Shown here in pieces: positions 6,903 to 8,332 of a DNA stretch of 8,332 nucleotides (within the stretch, counting starts at the first letter, position 1; the number at the start of each line of letters is the position of its first letter). This stretch comes from Verrucomicrobiota bacterium (GTDB lineage Bacteria > Verrucomicrobiota > Lentisphaeria > Oligosphaerales > Oligosphaeraceae): positions 1 through 8,332 of the forward strand of contig JAKLHU010000070.1 in the NCBI GenBank assembly GCA_022709995.1. The letters run 5' to 3'. The translations under genes and the position numbers were made by a program. Below the pieces are notes generated by a model. It saw nothing but the letters and a program-made list of their open reading frames with translations. It was not told the origin of the DNA and did no database searches.

Positions 6903-6969
6903 GCCAAATTTCGTTGAACCATATTGATTACCTGGAGCCCGTAGTTTTCCAACACCAAGGAGAAACACA

Positions 6970-7662
6970 ATGAAGAAAATGCTACCCTTCACCCTGATTG
7001 AGCTGCTGGTGGTCATTGCCATCATCGCCATCCTGGCCGCCATGCTGCTGCCCGCCTTGAGCAAAGCCCGGGAAAAGGCCCGGGACATATCGTGCCGGAG
7101 CAACCTGAAGCAAATTGGCCTGGTGGCGACCATGTATACCATGGAATACGACGATTACTATTTTGTCAGCAACTACGGCGCGGCGGGCTGGTGGTACCAG
7201 CTGATGGTGAGAGACATGGGACTGGACTACAAGGTTCTCAAATGCCCCAGCTCCCCAAAAGCGCACACCGCCACCGCCCTTGACCCGACCTACGGCCACA
7301 ACTACATGACCTATGGCCATCTGTTGCAGAATCATGTCACCTGGCCGGTGACCGTGTCCGCCCTGGAATCCCGGTGCGCAAAAGGCGAAAACCCCTTCAT
7401 GTTCGCCGACTCCGCGGAAACCAAAGCCACCGGCATCACCTGGGACTCGACAGCATGCCTGAACCTGACGAACCCCACCTTCCGCGAATACATCGCCACC
7501 AGCACCTACGCCATGGGCGGCCGACACAACGACAGCGCCAACGGCGTCTGCAAGGATGGCTCCGTGACCAATGTCAAAAGGACACAACTTGCCAACGCCG
7601 GCAAAAGCTGCATCTATTTCCGACCCTACCAGAACAGCGGCACCTGGTACTCGCTCCAATGA
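6970..7662 (+). CDS. Prepilin-type protein with C-terminal H-X9-DG motif
   Basis: This 230-residue protein begins [13 protein letters not shown], followed by the hydrophobic prepilin helix through residue 30 and the conserved Glu11 (mature position 5). AAGGAG at 6957-6962 is 7 bases before the ATG. The helix is followed by SKAREKAR (31-38), Cys42 and a KCPSS motif (Cys92), the same layout as the pilin at 1111-1815. [17 protein letters not shown] (183-199) contains a canonical H186-x9-D196-G197, the motif that defines this prepilin-associated family in Planctomycetes, Verrucomicrobia and Lentisphaerota. Prepilin peptidase should cut between Pro6 and Phe7, although Pro is unusual at that position. 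The aromatic-rich middle ([10 protein letters not shown]) suggests a ligand- or surface-binding domain. It probably forms part of an exported fibre or secretion pseudopilus working near the secreted enzyme encoded upstream; that link is inferred only from adjacency. Confidence 0.92.
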   Translation: MKKMLPFTLIELLVVIAIIAILAAMLLPALSKAREKARDISCRSNLKQIGLVATMYTMEYDDYYFVSNYGAAGWWYQLMVRDMGLDYKVLKCPSSPKAHTATALDPTYGHNYMTYGHLLQNHVTWPVTVSALESRCAKGENPFMFADSAETKATGITWDSTACLNLTNPTFREYIATSTYAMGGRHNDSANGVCKDGSVTNVKRTQLANAGKSCIYFRPYQNSGTWYSLQ

Positions 7663-7826
7663 TTTTCCGGAGGATGACTGCCTCAGCCGGCAAGCCGCCT
7701 CGCTTTCCACAATGGCTCTGCATAAAACCGGAAAACAGGTCAAAAACGCAGACTCTGAGCGGCTTCCCCCGGGTGCGTTGGATGTAAACAGTCACCCGCC
7801 ACCAATTCCTGGAGCATAAGCCGTAT

Positions 7827-7850
7827 GAGACGTATATCGTCTCTCTTTTA
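7827..7850 (+). terminator. Intrinsic terminator downstream of the right pilin
   Basis: GAGACG (7827-7832) pairs perfectly with CGTCTC (7838-7843) around a TATAT loop, followed at once by TCTTTTA. It lies about 165 bases after the pilin stop codon. The tract downstream is T-rich on the plus strand, fitting termination of rightward transcription. Confidence 0.5.
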
Positions 7851-8014
7851 TTGTGACTTTTGGGTGGTTATTTTACGCTCTCCTTTCGCCACCCCGAACG
7901 GGCTGATTTCCCTCTGTTTTCGGCTTTTTGTTAACCTAAGTTCCCCAAGAATGCTTCCAAGCCAAGTAGGAACACGCACGGAGGTTGTAGCAACTAAAAT
8001 CAAGAAAAAACCAT

Positions 8015-8042
8015 TTGCATTACGTTGATGTAGAGCTATATT
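8015..8042 (+). promoter_or_regulatory. Promoter candidate for the transposase
   Basis: TTGCAT (8015-8020) and TATATT (8037-8042) are separated by 16 bases and resemble sigma70 -35 and -10 boxes. Initiation would fall around 8049, only a few bases before the ATG at 8053, giving an almost leaderless transcript. The word TTGCATTA is directly repeated at 8015-8022 and 8046-8053, the second copy running into the start codon. Confidence 0.4.
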
Positions 8043-8052
8043 AGGTTGCATT

Positions 8053-8332
8053 ATGTTTGTACAAACATCGACAACCACCATCAACGGCAAGCGTTACCAG
8101 TGCAAAACGGTACGCGAAAGCTATCGCACGGCCCAAGGGCCGCGCAGCCGCACGGTTTGCAACATCAGCAAACTGCCCCCGCCTGTCCAAGACGCCATCT
8201 GCATGTTGTTGAAAAATCCCCCGTGCCTTTTGGTTCCCGCCGATTCCCTGGGACTTCAAGACGCTCTTGGTTTTGGTGGAATTGCCGTGCTTCAGGACGC
8301 TTGGGAACGATATCGCCTGGACGATGTTCTGA
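8053..8332 (+). CDS. IS1634-like (IS4-superfamily) transposase, N-terminal part, cut by right edge
   Basis: The frame is open from ATG at 8053 to the window end, giving 93 residues of a longer protein. The N-terminus MFVQTSTTTINGKRYQCKTV, then RESYRTAQGPRSRTVCNI, matches the pattern of IS1634-type transposases: a short basic strand pair, then RxVES-YRT-xxGPRxRTV. Further on, LGFGGIAVLQDAWERYRLDDVL (72-93) matches the conserved segment before the catalytic DDE domain, which would lie beyond the edge. A stop codon at 8026-8028 in frame rules out a longer N-terminus. Only a weak AGG (8043-8045) serves as a ribosome binding site, as is common for transposases kept at low expression. The family is assigned from the N-terminal pattern alone; a related IS4-group family is possible. 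Completeness of the element cannot be judged. Confidence 0.72.
   Translation, partial: MFVQTSTTTINGKRYQCKTVRESYRTAQGPRSRTVCNISKLPPPVQDAICMLLKNPPCLLVPADSLGLQDALGFGGIAVLQDAWERYRLDDVL

Larger units (their letters stand above)
7663..8052. other. Gene-free stretch between right pilin and transposase
   Basis: About 390 bases. The first part (to about 7800) resembles the local GC-rich background. From about 7845 the DNA becomes more AT-rich, in step with the approach to the insertion sequence. It holds a terminator at 7827-7850 and the transposase promoter at 8015-8042. A 67-codon open frame starting at 7825 begins inside the terminator hairpin, has no ribosome binding site and shows no domain. I could not define the left end of the insertion sequence. 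Confidence 0.6.
8015..8332 (+). mobile_element. Insertion sequence, IS1634-like, left part only
   Basis: The transposase start and its probable promoter define the left part of an insertion sequence entering the window from the right. The terminal inverted repeat cannot be identified without the other end. The change to AT-rich DNA suggests the boundary lies somewhere between about 7845 and 8052. The start coordinate given here is only the promoter edge. Confidence 0.5.

Noticed and set aside
7674..7787. 37-codon frame starting at an ATG right after GGAGG, following the right pilin
   Set aside because: GGAGG touches the ATG with no spacer, so it cannot act as a ribosome binding site, and the product shows no recognisable pattern.
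1..8332. CRISPR array, toxin-antitoxin or phage-defence system
   Set aside because: No regularly spaced repeats, no cas, toxin or restriction-like domains were seen on either strand.

Overview
The window looks like a chromosomal segment of a member of the Lentisphaerota or a close relative in the Planctomycetes-Verrucomicrobia-Chlamydiae group. Two features point there: two short secreted proteins that begin with the [19 protein letters not shown] prepilin-type helix, and large secreted multidomain glycoside-hydrolase-like proteins beside them. Both are hallmarks of these genomes, which carry many such genes. Coding DNA is GC-rich and gene starts have clear Shine-Dalgarno sites. The assignment is an inference from gene content; no rRNA or other marker gene is present.

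Layout. (1) 1-1815, minus strand: a prepilin-like gene (1111-1815) followed 38 bp later by a large secreted protein that runs off the left edge (1-1072), driven by a good sigma70-type promoter at 1902-1930. (2) 1816-2156: divergent intergenic region with a 126-bp segment bounded by a near-perfect 17-bp inverted repeat. (3) 2157-3214, plus strand: a two-gene, translationally coupled pair, a GNAT N-acetyltransferase and a flavin-reductase-like FMN-binding protein, followed by a terminator-like hairpin. (4) 3215-3909: gene-poor stretch with a possible minus-strand gene remnant and, at its right end, a promoter with a perfect TATAAT box. (5) 3910-6768: a 952-residue secreted multidomain protein built around a probable glycoside hydrolase (clan A-like) barrel. 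(6) 6970-7662: a second prepilin-like gene with the H-X9-DG motif. (7) 7663-8052: gene-free DNA with a terminator, becoming AT-rich. (8) 8053-8332: the N-terminal part of an IS1634-like transposase, cut by the right edge.

How it fits together. The two outer units each pair one large exported, polysaccharide-directed protein with one prepilin-like protein, once in the order pilin then enzyme (minus strand) and once enzyme then pilin (plus strand). This suggests a modular arrangement for capturing or degrading glycans, with the pilin-like proteins acting as exported cell-surface or secretion-associated components. The GNAT/flavin reductase pair between them is a small cytoplasmic cassette with no visible link to the glycan theme. 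The least ordinary things are the inverted-repeat segment at 1954-2079, which shares an 11-bp word with the start site of the left pilin, and a glutamine where the catalytic nucleophile is expected in the 952-residue protein.
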